A DNA stretch of 64,000 bases from Nemertoderma westbladi. Lineage: Eukaryota; Xenacoelomorpha; Nemertodermatida; Nemertodermatidae. The notes under the pieces were generated by a model. The model saw only the letters and a list, made by a program, of their open reading frames with translations, was not told the origin of the DNA and did no database searches. The DNA lies in NCBI GenBank assembly GCA_032718475.1, contig JAUCBJ010000570.1, positions 1-64,000 of the forward strand, read 5' to 3'. Below, piece after piece: positions 22,918 through 35,045 of this stretch (its first letter is position 1; each line of letters begins with the position of its first letter). The position numbers and the translations under genes are program-made.

Positions 22918-25900
22918 AGTGGTGGGTTTACCGATCTAGACCCTGGTGAGATAACTGATCTAGACCCTGGTGGGATAACTGATCTAGACCTTGGTGGGTT
23001 TACTGATATAGACCTTGGTGGGTTTACTGATATAGACCTTGGTGGGTTTACTGATATTGGTCATGGTGGGTTTACTGATCTTGGCCATTATGGGATAACT
23101 GATCTAGAACCTGGTGGGTTTACCGATCTAGACTCTGGTGGGATAACTGATCTAGACCCTGGTGGGTTTACTGATCTAGACCTTGGTGGGTTTACTGATC
23201 TAGACCCTGGTGGGATAACTGATCTAGGCCCTGGTGGGTTTACTGATATAGACCTTGGTGGGTTTACTGATATAGACCTTGGTGGGTTTACTGATATAGA
23301 CCTTGGTGGGTTTACTGATCTTGGTCATGGTGGGTTTACTGATCTTGGCCATGGTGGGTTAAGTGATCTAGACCCTGGTGGGTTTACCGATCTAGACCCT
23401 CGTGGGATAACTGATCTAGACCCTGGTGAGTTTACTGATCTTGGCCATGGTGGGATAACTGATCTAGACCCTGGTGGGTTTACCGATCTAGATCCTGGTG
23501 GGATAACTGATCTAGACCTTGGTGGGTTTACTGATCTTGGTAATGGTGGGTCTACTGATCTTGGTCATGGTGGGTTTACTGATCTAGACCCTGGTGGATT
23601 TACTGATCTAGACCTTGGTGGGTTTACTGATCTTGGTAATGGTGGGTTTACTGATCTTGGTCATGGTGGGTTTACTGATCTAGACCCTGGTGGGATAACT
23701 GATCTAGTCCCTGGTGGGTTTACTGATCTAGACCCTGGTGGGTTTACTGATATAGACCTTGGTAGGTTTACTGATCTTGGTAATGGTGGGTTTACTGATC
23801 TTGGTCATGGTGGGTTTACTGATCTAGACCCTGGTGGGATAACTGATCTAGACCCTGGTGGGTTTAATGTTATAGATCATGGTGGGTTTACTGATCTTGG
23901 TAATGGTGGGTTTATAGATATAGACCTTGGTGGGTTTAGTGATCTAGGCCCTGGTGGGTTTACTGATCTTGGTCATGGTGGGTTTACAGATCTAGACCCT
24001 GGTGGGATAACTGATCTAGACCTTGGTGGGTTTACTGATCTTGGTCATGGTGGGTTTACTGATCTAGACCCTGGTGGGTTTACTGATCTAGACCCTGGGG
24101 GATAACTGATCTAGACCCTGGTGGGTTTACTGATCTTGGTCATTGAGGGTTTACTGATCTTGGTCATGGTGGGTTTACTGATCTAGACCCTGGTGGGATA
24201 ACTGATCTAGTCCCTGGTGGGTTTACTGATCTAGACCCTGGTGGGTTTACTGATATAGACCTTGGTAGGTTTACTGATCTTGGTAATGGTGGGTTTACTG
24301 ATCTTGGTCATGGTGGGTTTACTGATCTAGACCCTGGTGGGATAACTGATCTAGACCCTGGTGGGTTTAATGTTATAGATCATGGTGGGTTTACTGATCT
24401 TGGTAATGGTGGGTTTATAGATATAGACCTTGGTGGGTTTAGTGATCTAGGCCCTGGTGGGTTTACTGATCTTGGTCATGGTGGGTTTACAGATCTAGAC
24501 CCTGGTGGGATAACTGATCTAGACCTTGGTGGGTTTACTGATCTTGGTCATGGTGGGTTTACTGATCTAGACCCTGGTGGGTTTACTGATCTAGACCCTG
24601 GTGGGAAAACAGATCTAGACCCTGGTGGGTTTACTGATCTTGGTAATGGTGGGTTTACTGATCTTGGTCATGGTGGGTTTACTGATCTAGACCCTGGTGG
24701 GTTTAATGTTATAGATCATGGTGGGTTTACTGATCTTGGTAATGGTGGGTTTATAGATCTTGGTCATGGTGGGTTTACTGATATAGACCTTGGTGGGTTT
24801 AGTGATCTAGACCCTGGTGGGTTTACTGATCTTGGTCATGGTGGGTTTACAGATCTTGGCCATGGTGTGTTTACTGATCTTGGCCTTGGTGGGATAACTG
24901 ATCTAGATCCTGGTGGGTTTGCTGATATAGACCCTCTGGTGGGTTTGCTGATATAGACCCTCTGGTGGGTTTACTGATCTTGGTCATGGTGGGTTTACTG
25001 ATCTTGGCCTTGGTGGGATAACTGATCTAGACCCTGGTGGGTTTACTGATCTTGGTCATGGTGGGTTTACTGATCTTGGTCATGGTGGGTTTACTGATAT
25101 AGACCTTGGTGGGTTTAGTGATCTAGACCCTGGTGGGTTTACTGATCTTGGTCATGGTGGGTTTACAGATCTAGACCCTGGTGGGATAACTGATCTAGAC
25201 CTTGGTGGGTTTACTGATCTTGGTCATGGTGGGTTTACTGATCTAGACCCTGGTGTGTTTACTGATCTTGGTCATGGTGGGTTTACTGATCTAGACCCTG
25301 GGGGATAACTGATCTAGACCCTGGTGGGTTTACTGATCTTGGCCATGGTGGGTTTACTGATCTTGGTCATTGAGGGTTTACTGATCTTGGCCATGGTGGG
25401 ATAACTGTTCTAGACCCTGGTGGGATAACTGATCTAGACCCTGGTGGGTTTACTGATCTTGGCCATGGTGGGTTCACTGATCTTGGCCATGGTGGGATAA
25501 CTGATCTAGACCATGGTGGGTTTACTGATCTAGACCCTGGTGGGTTTACTGATCTTGGTCATGGTGGGTTTACTGATCTTGGTCATGGTGTGTTTACTGA
25601 TCTTGGCCTTGGTGGGATAACTGATCTAGATCCTGGTGGGTTTGCTGATATAGACCCTCTGGTGGGTTTACTGATCTTGGTCATGGTGGGTTTACTGATC
25701 TTGGCCTTGGTGGGATAACTGATCTAGACCCTGGTGGGTTTACTGATCTAGACTCTGGTGGGTTTACTGATATTGGCCATGGTGTGTTTACTGATCTTGG
25801 CCTTGGTGGGATAACTGATCTAGATCCTGGTGGGTTTGCTGATATAGACCCTCTGGTGGGTTTGCTGATATAGACCCTCTGGTGGGTTTACTGATCTTGG

Positions 25901-26268
25901 TCATGGTGGGTTTACTGATCTTGGCCTTGGTGGGATAACTGATCTAGACCCTGGTGGGTTTGCTGATATAGACCCTCTGGTGGGTTTACTGATCTTGGTC
26001 ATGGTGGGTTTACTGATCTTGGCCTTGGTGGGATAACTGATCTAGACTCTGGTGGGTTTGCTGATATAGACCCTCTGGTGGGTTTACTGATCTTGGTCAT
26101 GGTGGGTTTACTGATCTTGGCCTTGGTGGGATAACTGATCTAGACCCTGGTGGGTTTGCTGATATAGACCCTCTGGTGTGTTTACTGATCTTGATCATGG
26201 TGGGTTTACTGATCTTGGCCTTGGTGGGATAACTGATTTAGACCCTTGTGGGTTTGCTGATCTAGACT
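22918..26268 (+). repeat. 24-bp minisatellite derived from LINE RT active-site codons
   Basis: About 140 head-to-tail units of 24 bp (consensus GGTGGGTTTACTGATCTAGA plus CCCT), with variants GATATAGACC, GATCTTGGTCAT and GGGATAACTGAT. Because 24 is a multiple of three, the first 1.2 kb reads as an open frame of (F/I)TDLDPGG-type repeats until a one-base loss near 24098. A block of about 503 bp is duplicated (compare 23701 and 24204 onwards). At its right end the array passes without a break into LINE sequence encoding DLDFADDLEV, and units nearest the LINE carry the LINE-like TTTGCTGAT. The long ORF has no ATG, so I do not call it a protein. Confidence 0.95.
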
Positions 26269-27060
26269 TTGCTGATGACTTAGAAGTACTCACAGTGCTC
26301 CTTCAACATAGTGTTGTTGATGTTCATTTTAACTCAAAGAAGAAGGAAATTTTGACAGTTAACTTCCACAGTCCTCTATACATGTATCTGACAGTATCCG
26401 TATGAGCATACCCTGTATCATGGATGAGTGTGCGTGGGCAAGTGAATGACCTCTGCTACTTGGGTTGGATCCGCGAAGACCTTCTGATACTTTAAGGGGA
26501 AGGCATGGGTATGGGTAACATTTAATAGTCTGTCCAGGATTTGGAAGTGCCTTAGAATAGATAGGAATATTAATATTCGATTATTTTGAGCAGCAGTAGA
26601 AACAGTAGGCCTACAGTACTTATTATTTTATTTATAACTTTAATTCACTCAAAGGTGACAATTTATTAAATAAAATCAACAAATATCAAACAACATATTA
26701 AAATAAACATAAATAACCAAAAGTATCTCCTAACTCCCAAAACTCCTATACTGTATGTGTGTTTATTCCGGGGACTAACTGTAGAGGACACCAAATCTCT
26801 GGATGACTAAATATACACAAGAATGCTACGCCGTGTTCATTGTGTCAAGGAGTCAAGCACAATGTATATCTCCATCCAGACTCTATATAATATTGGAGGT
26901 GTCCCATTGGACCCCACAAGCTTGATACTTGAACAGATCCGCCTCCGTTTTGCAGGACATTGCGTTCATCGTGAGGACCAGCCAGAACACAATCGTGTGC
27001 TTTGGTGGCGCCATGGAGGGAATAAGCAATTAAGCAAGCATGGTCTTGAGACGCGAGGTT
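26255..27060 (+). pseudogene. LINE fragment adjoining the 24-bp minisatellite
   Basis: The plus strand encodes DLDFADDLEVLT, then degraded sequence, ILTVNFHSP and CYLGWIR-type remnants. After an AT-rich interruption (about 26615-26765) come MLRRVHCVKES, TLYNIGGVPLDPTSL, EQIRLRFAGHCVHREDQPEHN and LWWRHGGNK. This is the RT C-terminal region of the 31 kb LINE family with many breaks. Everything 5' of the catalytic motif is replaced by the minisatellite. Confidence 0.85.
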
Positions 27061-27124
27061 GTTTAGGTTTGTTGCAAAGTTTTCTAAATTGGGAATCTTG
27101 TTACCGTTGTCCTAGGCGAACGAA

Positions 27125-27372
27125 TATCCCCCCCCCCCCACGCACGGAATGCCCCCCCCCCCCCCCCTCCCCATAGACTGATTATAGTAATACTGCAGTA
27201 CTGCAGTAGGCCAAGCCAGCAATTTGACTTCGTTTTATTTGTTTTTTTTTGGTTAGGGTTAGTTGGTTAGGCCCAAACCCTAATTAAAACTGTCATGTAA
27301 CCCTAAGTCATAAGGCTCTAATTTGAGAAATTTGTGGAATTTTGGACCCTTGCCATTGTCCCGTAGGGCCAC
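27125..27372. repeat. Poly(C) tracts and hairpin repeat, copy 2
   Basis: Two C runs (27128-27139 and 27152-27167) flank GCACGGAATG, like the C-rich GCGGAATG context at 4.2 kb. Then 27250-27372 matches the reverse complement of the right half of the hairpin repeat at 4.4 kb, including AAACCCTAATTAAAACTG. It is a half-copy without the second arm. Confidence 0.7.
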
Positions 27373-27539
27373 AAATCCACAAGCACAATATTACCCATTT
27401 CCCTTTTACCAGTACCTACTCAGTAACAGTACAGCACAACCTACAGTACTGTACCTCGTTGCCGTGACAACCGCAATCACACTCTTAGTGTCCCCAGAGA
27501 GTCTCACACTGACAGCTCGTATGGAGCTGTAATCAACAG

Positions 27540-27551
27540 CCCCCCCCCCCC
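27540..27551. repeat. Poly(C) tract followed by (CA)n
   Basis: A run of about 11 C followed by ACACACAC, in an otherwise unannotated region. Confidence 0.8.
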
Positions 27552-29844
27552 ACACACACACCCGTGTAAATACTGTAGTATTTTATTTGTTTAATTTAGA
27601 TTTTGCTGTGCTGTGTGCCACAATTGGGGGCGTATTGTACATCCGCAGCAGTTTAGGTGTACACAATCTCGAGTAACCATGACCTACTATAATAATATAG
27701 TTTATTATACAGTAGTAGGTTATGTGGTAACCAAAATATTTTTTTATTTTTTTTGGTACCACGTGTGAGTCATGCTAAATTTACTCCCATCGAAATTCCA
27801 ACCATTTTATTTGTTTGACCAATTCCTCAGAATAAGTAAAATGTATTTACTAACCGGTGATAACCGGTTAAAACTGATATGCAAAAGAGAAATTCCGATT
27901 GAAAGACCAACGCTTTAACCACTTACACAAAACTGAACCTCATCCTGGGCTTGTATTATTATATACCGGTACATTAGGCCTAGCTCTTAATCGAATTTGA
28001 TTCAATTACTTGCATATAATACGTCGGTCAGCTTACTGACAGTAAATTAAATAGTAAAAGATTAAATATTTTATATTTTTGTAAAATATTGATATCGAAT
28101 AACTACTACTACTGTACAGGTCAGTTAAGTTGGGGAATTAATATGGTCTCTTTCGGTTTCTTTTATTTTGGTGCATGAAGATTGATCAATCTTTATCACC
28201 ATTACCATCATTATCTGTTGATATTATTCAGCAATTGAAATAAATAAATATAAATAGTGAATCATTGAGATATATATATTCTGTATATCATATAAATAGT
28301 GTATCCTACCTGAGATTTCCTGATTTAAAGGGGTAATTTCGCGACCACGTCACGTCCTGCACAACTAACCGTATGTACTCATTACATGATTCTGGGATTA
28401 GTTGTTACTGTAATCTCTGGTAAATCTCTGAGAAAAAACTAAGAGCATTGTCATCAGCATGTAAAATCGGGATCTATACTACTTATATCATTTACATACC
28501 TTACTTACATATGTACAGCAGGGGACCTTAATATTACTTATTACCTTACTGTACGGCACACCACACAAGTACAACTGTAGGCAATTGTTTTTACAGTATA
28601 GTGCGTATTGCTAATATCTATTAGCCATACCATAACATATTATTACAGAGTAGAATTTCAAGATCGAATGCATCCTAATGCCTTTTATCATCAAATTTAA
28701 CCTCCTAAGATGTGCTGTGCTTCCAGCTGAAGAAAAAAATAACGTTCTAGAATTTTAGATACAATACTTAAGATGCACATCTGTTAGGTTTGTAGATCCC
28801 TGCCTACCATCTATAAGAAAACACGCAGCTAACAAAATCTACTGGTTGAAGTCAGGACATTCGGGTTGGAGACAGACACTCCAGCCACCTAGACAACCGG
28901 AATGGTCGATGATGAATGCCAGCTTTGATATTCAGTATTATGCAAAATTCAAATGTTATAACATATTTGCACATGTAAACCTACTGTTTACGGTTTTATT
29001 AATTAAACCGTTAGTGCGTTGTGCGTTATTAAGATTAAACGTAAATGAAGTTCATGGAGGGCAGACTGTCAGAGTGTCGCAAATAATTTATATTGTTGGC
29101 TTAACCTACAGTACAACACTCACAGAATTATTGAATATAGTTTGATTGTTAATTTAAAATAGTTAGAGAACGTGTTTCCTTCCAATGGGCATTTATTTAA
29201 CCATTAGTTTATTGGATTTTAACGAGCCACGAAGTCTAGGTGTCTCTTTAGAAGCGATACAAATTACTGAACCGTCTGACGTCGCCGTTGAGAATGTTTG
29301 AACGCTAATAAGTCTGTCAATCTTTAATGAAATGGAACCAAACTTGGTACACATGTACAGTAGTTTATCAAAAGTTTAGAAATTATACACCCACACAGAT
29401 TTCTATAGTTCCTATGTCGGTCGCCAGAAGGAGTGACTAGGTACACTATTACTGCGGCGCGAAGTCTCATTAAACTTCGTGCAGCGCAGTCCCACGTAAG
29501 TTTCAATGCTGCATGCACGCACATCATCGTTTGTGTTATAACGCCATATTTAGATTTTCTAAAAAAATCGACTTGGCTTCTTCACAGCGACTACAACGTA
29601 TAAAAAAACGGTGAAACAGGATATGAAGCTAAAATGGGTCGTCCCTCTATTTATTATTGGTTGCTATGCTTATCACTGGTTGCGCTACATACCACTAGTG
29701 TAATTCGGAGCTCCGTTGTCTAATTGATAGTCCTTTCAATTAAACATAAAATCTATAATTAATATTTCGCCTTACAACTAGTACTAGTGCCGCTGTATTT
29801 GTATATTGATTGTCTGTCCACCATTTTCACCATCTGTGGTCATC
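27552..29844. other. AT-rich non-coding DNA
   Basis: No supported gene. The 99-codon ORF at 28846 and the 67-codon ORF at 29324 have no recognisable features. A strong hairpin lies at 29451-29490. Confidence 0.5.
29451..29490. repeat. GC-rich hairpin
   Basis: ACTGCGGCGCGAAGT and ACTTCGTGCAGCGCAGT form a stem of about 15 bp around an 8-base loop, in an AT-rich setting. It may be a foldback remnant. Confidence 0.6.
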
Positions 29845-30262
29845 ACTTACTTCCTGTAAGCCTACCACTAATCTGATAAACGCCTGTACCCGATTTACGC
29901 GGACTTTCACCCAGTTACTTCCTGTAGGCCTACCACTAATCCGATAAATGCCTGTACCCGATTTACGCGGACTTTCACCCACTTACTTCCTGTAGGCCTA
30001 CCACTAATCTGATAAACGCCTGTACCCGATTTACACAGGGTTTCACCCACTTACTTCCTGTAGGCCTACGACTAATCCGATAAACGCCTGTACCCGATTT
30101 ACACGGAGTTTCACCCAGTTACTTCCTGTAGGCCTACCACTAATCCGATAAACGCCTGTACCCGATTTACACGGGGTTTCACCCACTTACTTCCTGTAGG
30201 CCTACCATCCGCACTAATCTGATAAACGCCTGTACCGGATTTACCAGGGTTTCACCCAGCCG
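29845..30262. repeat. 68-bp tandem repeat, six copies
   Basis: TTACTTCCTG recurs at 29847, 29915, 29983, 30051, 30119 and 30187, exactly 68 bp apart. Each unit carries CCTGTAGGCCTACCACTAAT (the first copy varies) and CCTGTACCCGATTTAC. The last copy has a small insertion and a decayed end. The sequence is unrelated to the 68-bp array at 46.4 kb. Confidence 0.95.
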
Positions 30263-31229
30263 AAATAATGGATTAATATTATCAATTTGTATTGCCAGTC
30301 GAGTTTAGTTTAATAATTAATTAATTATCTGGCTGAAGGGGTTCAGTTAGGTGTAAAATATATATCGAATTACCATAAAAAGGTAAAAACCTGAAAATAT
30401 TAAGAAATCTGCGATCAACAAATTTGAAATTTGGACTCTAAATTTGGATTGACCTCAGCAGGTCACACACTGACAGGATGTCCAGGGTTGTGATAGGCTT
30501 ATTTAAGTTTTAGGACTTCCTTTACCTAAAGTACTATCTTGATACAAAATCAAATGAAGCTCTGAATATCTGAAAGGTATAATAAGGTCTGCATTACATA
30601 AATCCAAAATGTAGGGAACTGAAATCTATGTGGAAATCTCTTCGAATCACAAATCTATGAAGGTTAAATTATTCTTGGCAGCAGATTATTCCCGCGCGCC
30701 TTCGTGGTAGGGCCTGCTTATGATCCCATGATCCCAGTATCATATTACATATCCACTAGTCTCTTTGTTTTTCTATGGCAGCCGCAGCCGGTTGGTGGTG
30801 GGATGAAAGATGCAGTAGTTGGAAGATGTTAATGAAACTACTCATTCACCCATAATACCAATGATAATCCGGTAATGATGTACAGTAGTTAGCGGTGAGA
30901 ACCCAGCAAGGACTGTCATAAGCTTCAGTCCAGTCCTTATCCCACCCCACCTTGAAAAATTGTACCAAAGGGGTTTCTTTGCAAATTAAACAATCGATAT
31001 AGTGTCAAAGAAATTCTCAAGCACAACCACGAAATTACAATTTTCTTCTTCTTCCTTTCGGAATGTTGCATTATACCACATTATATATATAGTAGTAATT
31101 TTATTGATAATAATTATTAAACAGTATATAACAACGTAAATAACAGTATAGCTGCCTATATATGCATAACGCATAATATTCAGTATAGGCCTATATATGA
31201 AGAATGCTGTACCAGCAAATCAACAATGT
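30263..31229. other. Non-coding DNA upstream of the LINE
   Basis: No supported gene. The 62-codon minus ORF at 30986-31174 is hydrophobic, AT-driven sequence. Confidence 0.45.
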
Positions 31230-34200
31230 TGCTTTGGTCAGGTCAGGTATTCTAGGTCATTGATCAAGAAAACTTGCCACCTCCATGCAGCATAAAGGAG
31301 GTGCCACCTGTAGCTGCATAGACCCTCTTACTAGGGCAAATCTGGTCCTGTAACTAGGACCCCCTTCGTTCTGGGATAAGGACGCCCTTGGTCCTGGATT
31401 AAGGACCCATATACTTGGCTGCAGGGGTATATGGCCTGACCAGGCAGATGGTGATCTACCAATGGCTGGTTAGGAGTAGAGTGTTCTCATGTCCACTCTG
31501 AGGGCACTTCACTGCGACCTGCACCTGGCAGCAAGGGTACAGGGCATGACCCAGCAGATGAGCTGCAACAGCCAATGGTGGGTCATGTACGCCAGAGTAG
31601 ATATGGGTGATGGGCCTCATATCTGACTCCATTGCGACACCCACCCTGTGGAATGGCAAACCAGGGTGTGGTATTTGCCCCGAGAGCTGACTCGGCAAAA
31701 AAGCACCCCCCAACCCCCACTATGGATTACATTAGCAATGCGGAGGTCCGGCCACTAGAGGCCAGTGGAATTACCGGACACAATCGGCCTCACAGGCGTC
31801 AGTTAACTCCTGACCGGCTGCCTGTCTCACCCCCTACTGGAGAGAGAGCAGCCAACAATTCTTTGAGTCCCTTTCCTGATGACCTTTCTGGCCCAAACCC
31901 TGGGTCACCAGGGAGGCCAGATTGTGATGGGGAGAGGGATTCTGGAGTTGGAGGCTACTCTCATGTTCCACCCCGACCAACAAAGCCATTGGTGAATCTG
32001 AGGCAAGTCACTAGACTAGCCTCAGTAAACACCCTAACACTCGGGTCCCCAATGCGACAAGGTGAGCTGACTGCCTTGGCAGATAAGCTTTCTCTTAGCG
32101 CAGTGGGTGTTCAAGAGCACCGAATGCAGACTGGACAGACTGATGAGGTTCTGATTAAGGACATGGGGGGCGGTTGGCGACTCGCCCTCGCGTCAGCAGA
32201 TGATAGTGGCAATGGTGGAATTGGTCTATTGATGAATCCAACTGCACATGCAGCATTGGACAAAATAGACCAAATCTCTAACCGCATCATCCGTTGCCAC
32301 TTCTCATGTTCTGGAAGACTGGCTAAGAAGTTTCCTAAGGTGGTTCTGATTGTGTGCTACTCTCCAACTAGTGTTGCCCCTGTAGAGGAGGTGGAAAATT
32401 TCTACCACAATCTACAAGCAGCAACTGATGGAGTGGATCACCATGCATTCTTAACATTCCTGGGAGACTTTAATGCAAGTCTGCATCAATCACCTACATC
32501 GCCCTGGGTCTATAGCAATAGTGTTAACCGAAATTCTGTCCATCTACAGGATTTTATCTCTGGTAATGGATTGTTTTCGGCTGGAATCCAGTTCAAGAAG
32601 CGAACTGGAAAGCTATGGACTCATAGTGGACCCAGTGGTCACAAGTCCCAGATAGACCATATTCTGTTTCGTAGGAAATACAGGAGCTCTATACAAGACT
32701 GTAATGCATTTACACTTCGACCCTTCTCCAGTGATCACCGCCTTATTGTGGCCAAGGTAAGACTTAGTCTGCGTGCTAGCAGAACAACGAAATCTGCCTT
32801 GCCACGGCATGACTGGTCCTCTCTGTTGCAACAGCCAAGTGTGAGATCCAGCTTCACACTACAGCTGAGCAACAGGTATGAGGCTCTTGCCTCTGAGGCG
32901 GCAGATCACTGTGAGGGCTATACTGCCTTTACAGAAGCAGTTAAGTTAGCAGCTGCAGAAACAGTTCCTGTATACCCTCGAAACAGGAAAAGGGCCCCCT
33001 GGACTGACAACAAAATTCAGAAGTGCCGAAATGACCTTCATAAGGCGCAGAAAGAGTCCCGACTCAAACAGACTACAGCGGCCAAGAATGCAGTTAAAGC
33101 TGCATCTAGGTCCCTGAACAGGCAGTACTCTGTTAATCTACAGGAGCTAATAAACCAACAGGTTGATGCCGGCGTCAATGATGCTGACGACAGCAGGCAA
33201 TCATCCCAGGCATGGAAATCGATCAATCTGCTTACTGGGCGGAAAAGCCAACCAACCACCAAGGTTAAGGCTGAATCACCAGCCGATCGCCTCAATGGTT
33301 GGAAAGCCCACTTTGAAAAGCTCCTCAATAATGACAGGGTATTGCCTGATAACTTTATAGAAGTAAAAGTGTCTGAGTCTGTACTCCCAGATATTCCCAT
33401 TGGCGATATCTCCTTTGCAGAAGTGAAGGCTGCTGCAAAGAGCATTAAGACCAATCGTGCCAGTGGAGTAGATGGTGTTCCCCCTGAGGTCTTTAAAATA
33501 CCTGAGTGTTTAAAGCTCATCTATCCCATCATAGTAGACATGTACCGTACAACAAGAGTCCCACAAGAAATGAAAACAAATAAGTTGGTGCCAGTTCCCA
33601 AGAAGGGCAACCTAACACTCTATGGTTCTTTTCGGGGAATCTCATTGATCTCGATTGCCGCAAAACTATACAATATAATTCTATTAAATCGCATCAGGGA
33701 TCCCATTGAGAGACTGCTACGTGGAAATCAGAATGGGTTCCGTAAAGGTCGTGGGACCATGGATCCCATTTTGGCACTTAGAAGGATAATTGAAGAGTTA
33801 TCAAAAAAGAAAGACAGGCATCTGGTGTTATCTTTGTTGACTTCTTCAAGGCCTTTGATTCAGTCTCTCGCTCACGTATGTTCAGCATACTTTCATTATA
33901 TGGGATTCCTGATGAAATTATTGCAGCAATCAGATCAGTATACGATGGTTCGACAACATTTGTGTTTACTGTTGACGGTGACACAGAACCATTTGAAGTG
34001 TTATGGGGCGTCCTCCAAGGAGACACACTTGCACCATTCTTGTTCATTATTGTGGTTGACTATGTTCTACGCATGTCCTTAGATCATCATAATGATGATG
34101 GGGTGATGATAACTCCACCTACTGGCTCCAGAAGTCGAGGAAATCCTGCCAAGTACCTAACTGATCTAGACTTTGCTGATGACTTAGGAGTACTCTCAGA

Positions 34201-35045
34201 ATCATTAGAGGGAGCCCAGCGGCTCCTCAGCTCATTAGAACATGCTGCTTCTAGTGTTGGTCTTTTTATTAACTCCAGAAAGACCAAAATTCTGACAGTT
34301 AACTTTGAAAGTCCTCAGCAAGCCTCTGATCGGATGAGCATAAGCTCAAAGGATGGTATGCTTGAGCATGTGGACGACTTCTGTTACCTGGGATCATGGA
34401 TCCGGAAGTCAGGTGAGGACCTTCGAATACGTAAGGGAAAGGCATGGGCAGCCTTGAATAGGCTTTCCAGGATTTGGATGTCACCTAGAATTAATCGGAA
34501 ACTTAAGGTCCGATTATTTAGAGCAGCAGTAGTTCCAGTACTCCTCTACGGGAGTCCATGCTGGGCTCTAACTGCTGAGGACACCAAATCTCTGGATCCC
34601 TAGATGGAAGACCCCTAGATCCCTTCCTATAATAAAATCTCTGGATGGCACATTCACAAGAATGCTACGCCGGGTACATTGTGTCAAGTACAATGCACAC
34701 ATCTCCAACCAGACACTGTATGACATTGAAGGTGTCTCATTGGTTCCCCCAAGCTTGACACTAGAACAAAATCGCCTCCGCTTTGCAGGACATTGCTTTC
34801 GCCGTGAGGACCAGCCAGTGCATAATCTTGTACTTTGGCAGCCTCATGGAGTGAATAAGCATGGTGGACAGCCCATGACTTTCTTGAGACGCATCTTAAA
34901 GGACACTGGCCTTAAAGATGCGGATGATCTAGCAAATGTCATGGGTGATAGGGAGTTGTGGCGGCGCAATTTTGTTGACAAGCCGGCACAGCATTCTTAA
35001 AAATGCAGCTGCAATGCAGCATGCCGATCCTAGTAGTAGTAGTAG
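31230..35045 (+). mobile_element. Near full-length non-LTR retrotransposon (endonuclease-RT LINE)
   Basis: A 5' UTR from about 31230 contains two imperfect copies of a GCAGGGGTATATGGCCTGAC-type segment. One long ORF with apurinic-type endonuclease and RT follows, then a short 3' UTR with a small palindrome and a (TAG)n tail at 35030-35045. The tail matches the copy at 5.6 kb. The exact 5' end is uncertain. Clade (CR1, RTE or other) is not resolved from motifs alone. Confidence 0.85.
31653..35000 (+). pseudogene. LINE endonuclease-reverse transcriptase ORF, broken by a frameshift and a 49-bp insertion
   Basis: This ORF would encode the LINE enzyme that nicks target DNA and reverse-transcribes the element RNA. 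I take the ATG at 31653 as start. Endonuclease motifs: GVQEHRM (about residue 152), LGDFNAS (270), SQIDHILF (332), SSDHRLI (360). RT begins near 598 (TNRASGVDGVPPEVF) and continues through GNQNGFRKGRGTMDP. One base is missing near 33825 compared with the copy at 6.7 kb, so FVDFFKAFDS and the catalytic LDFADD are in a second frame (open 33878-34603). A 49-bp insertion between two copies of AAATCTCTGGAT (34586 and 34635) adds a stop and shifts the C-terminal part (to FVDKPAQHS, stop at 35000) into a third frame. Otherwise well preserved; not active as it stands. Confidence 0.9.

Noticed and set aside
22909-24105. 398-codon ORF of TDLDPGG repeats as a protein gene
   Set aside because: The frame starts at a TTG with no ATG, is a direct consequence of the 24-bp unit, and is lost by a one-base deletion in the same array.
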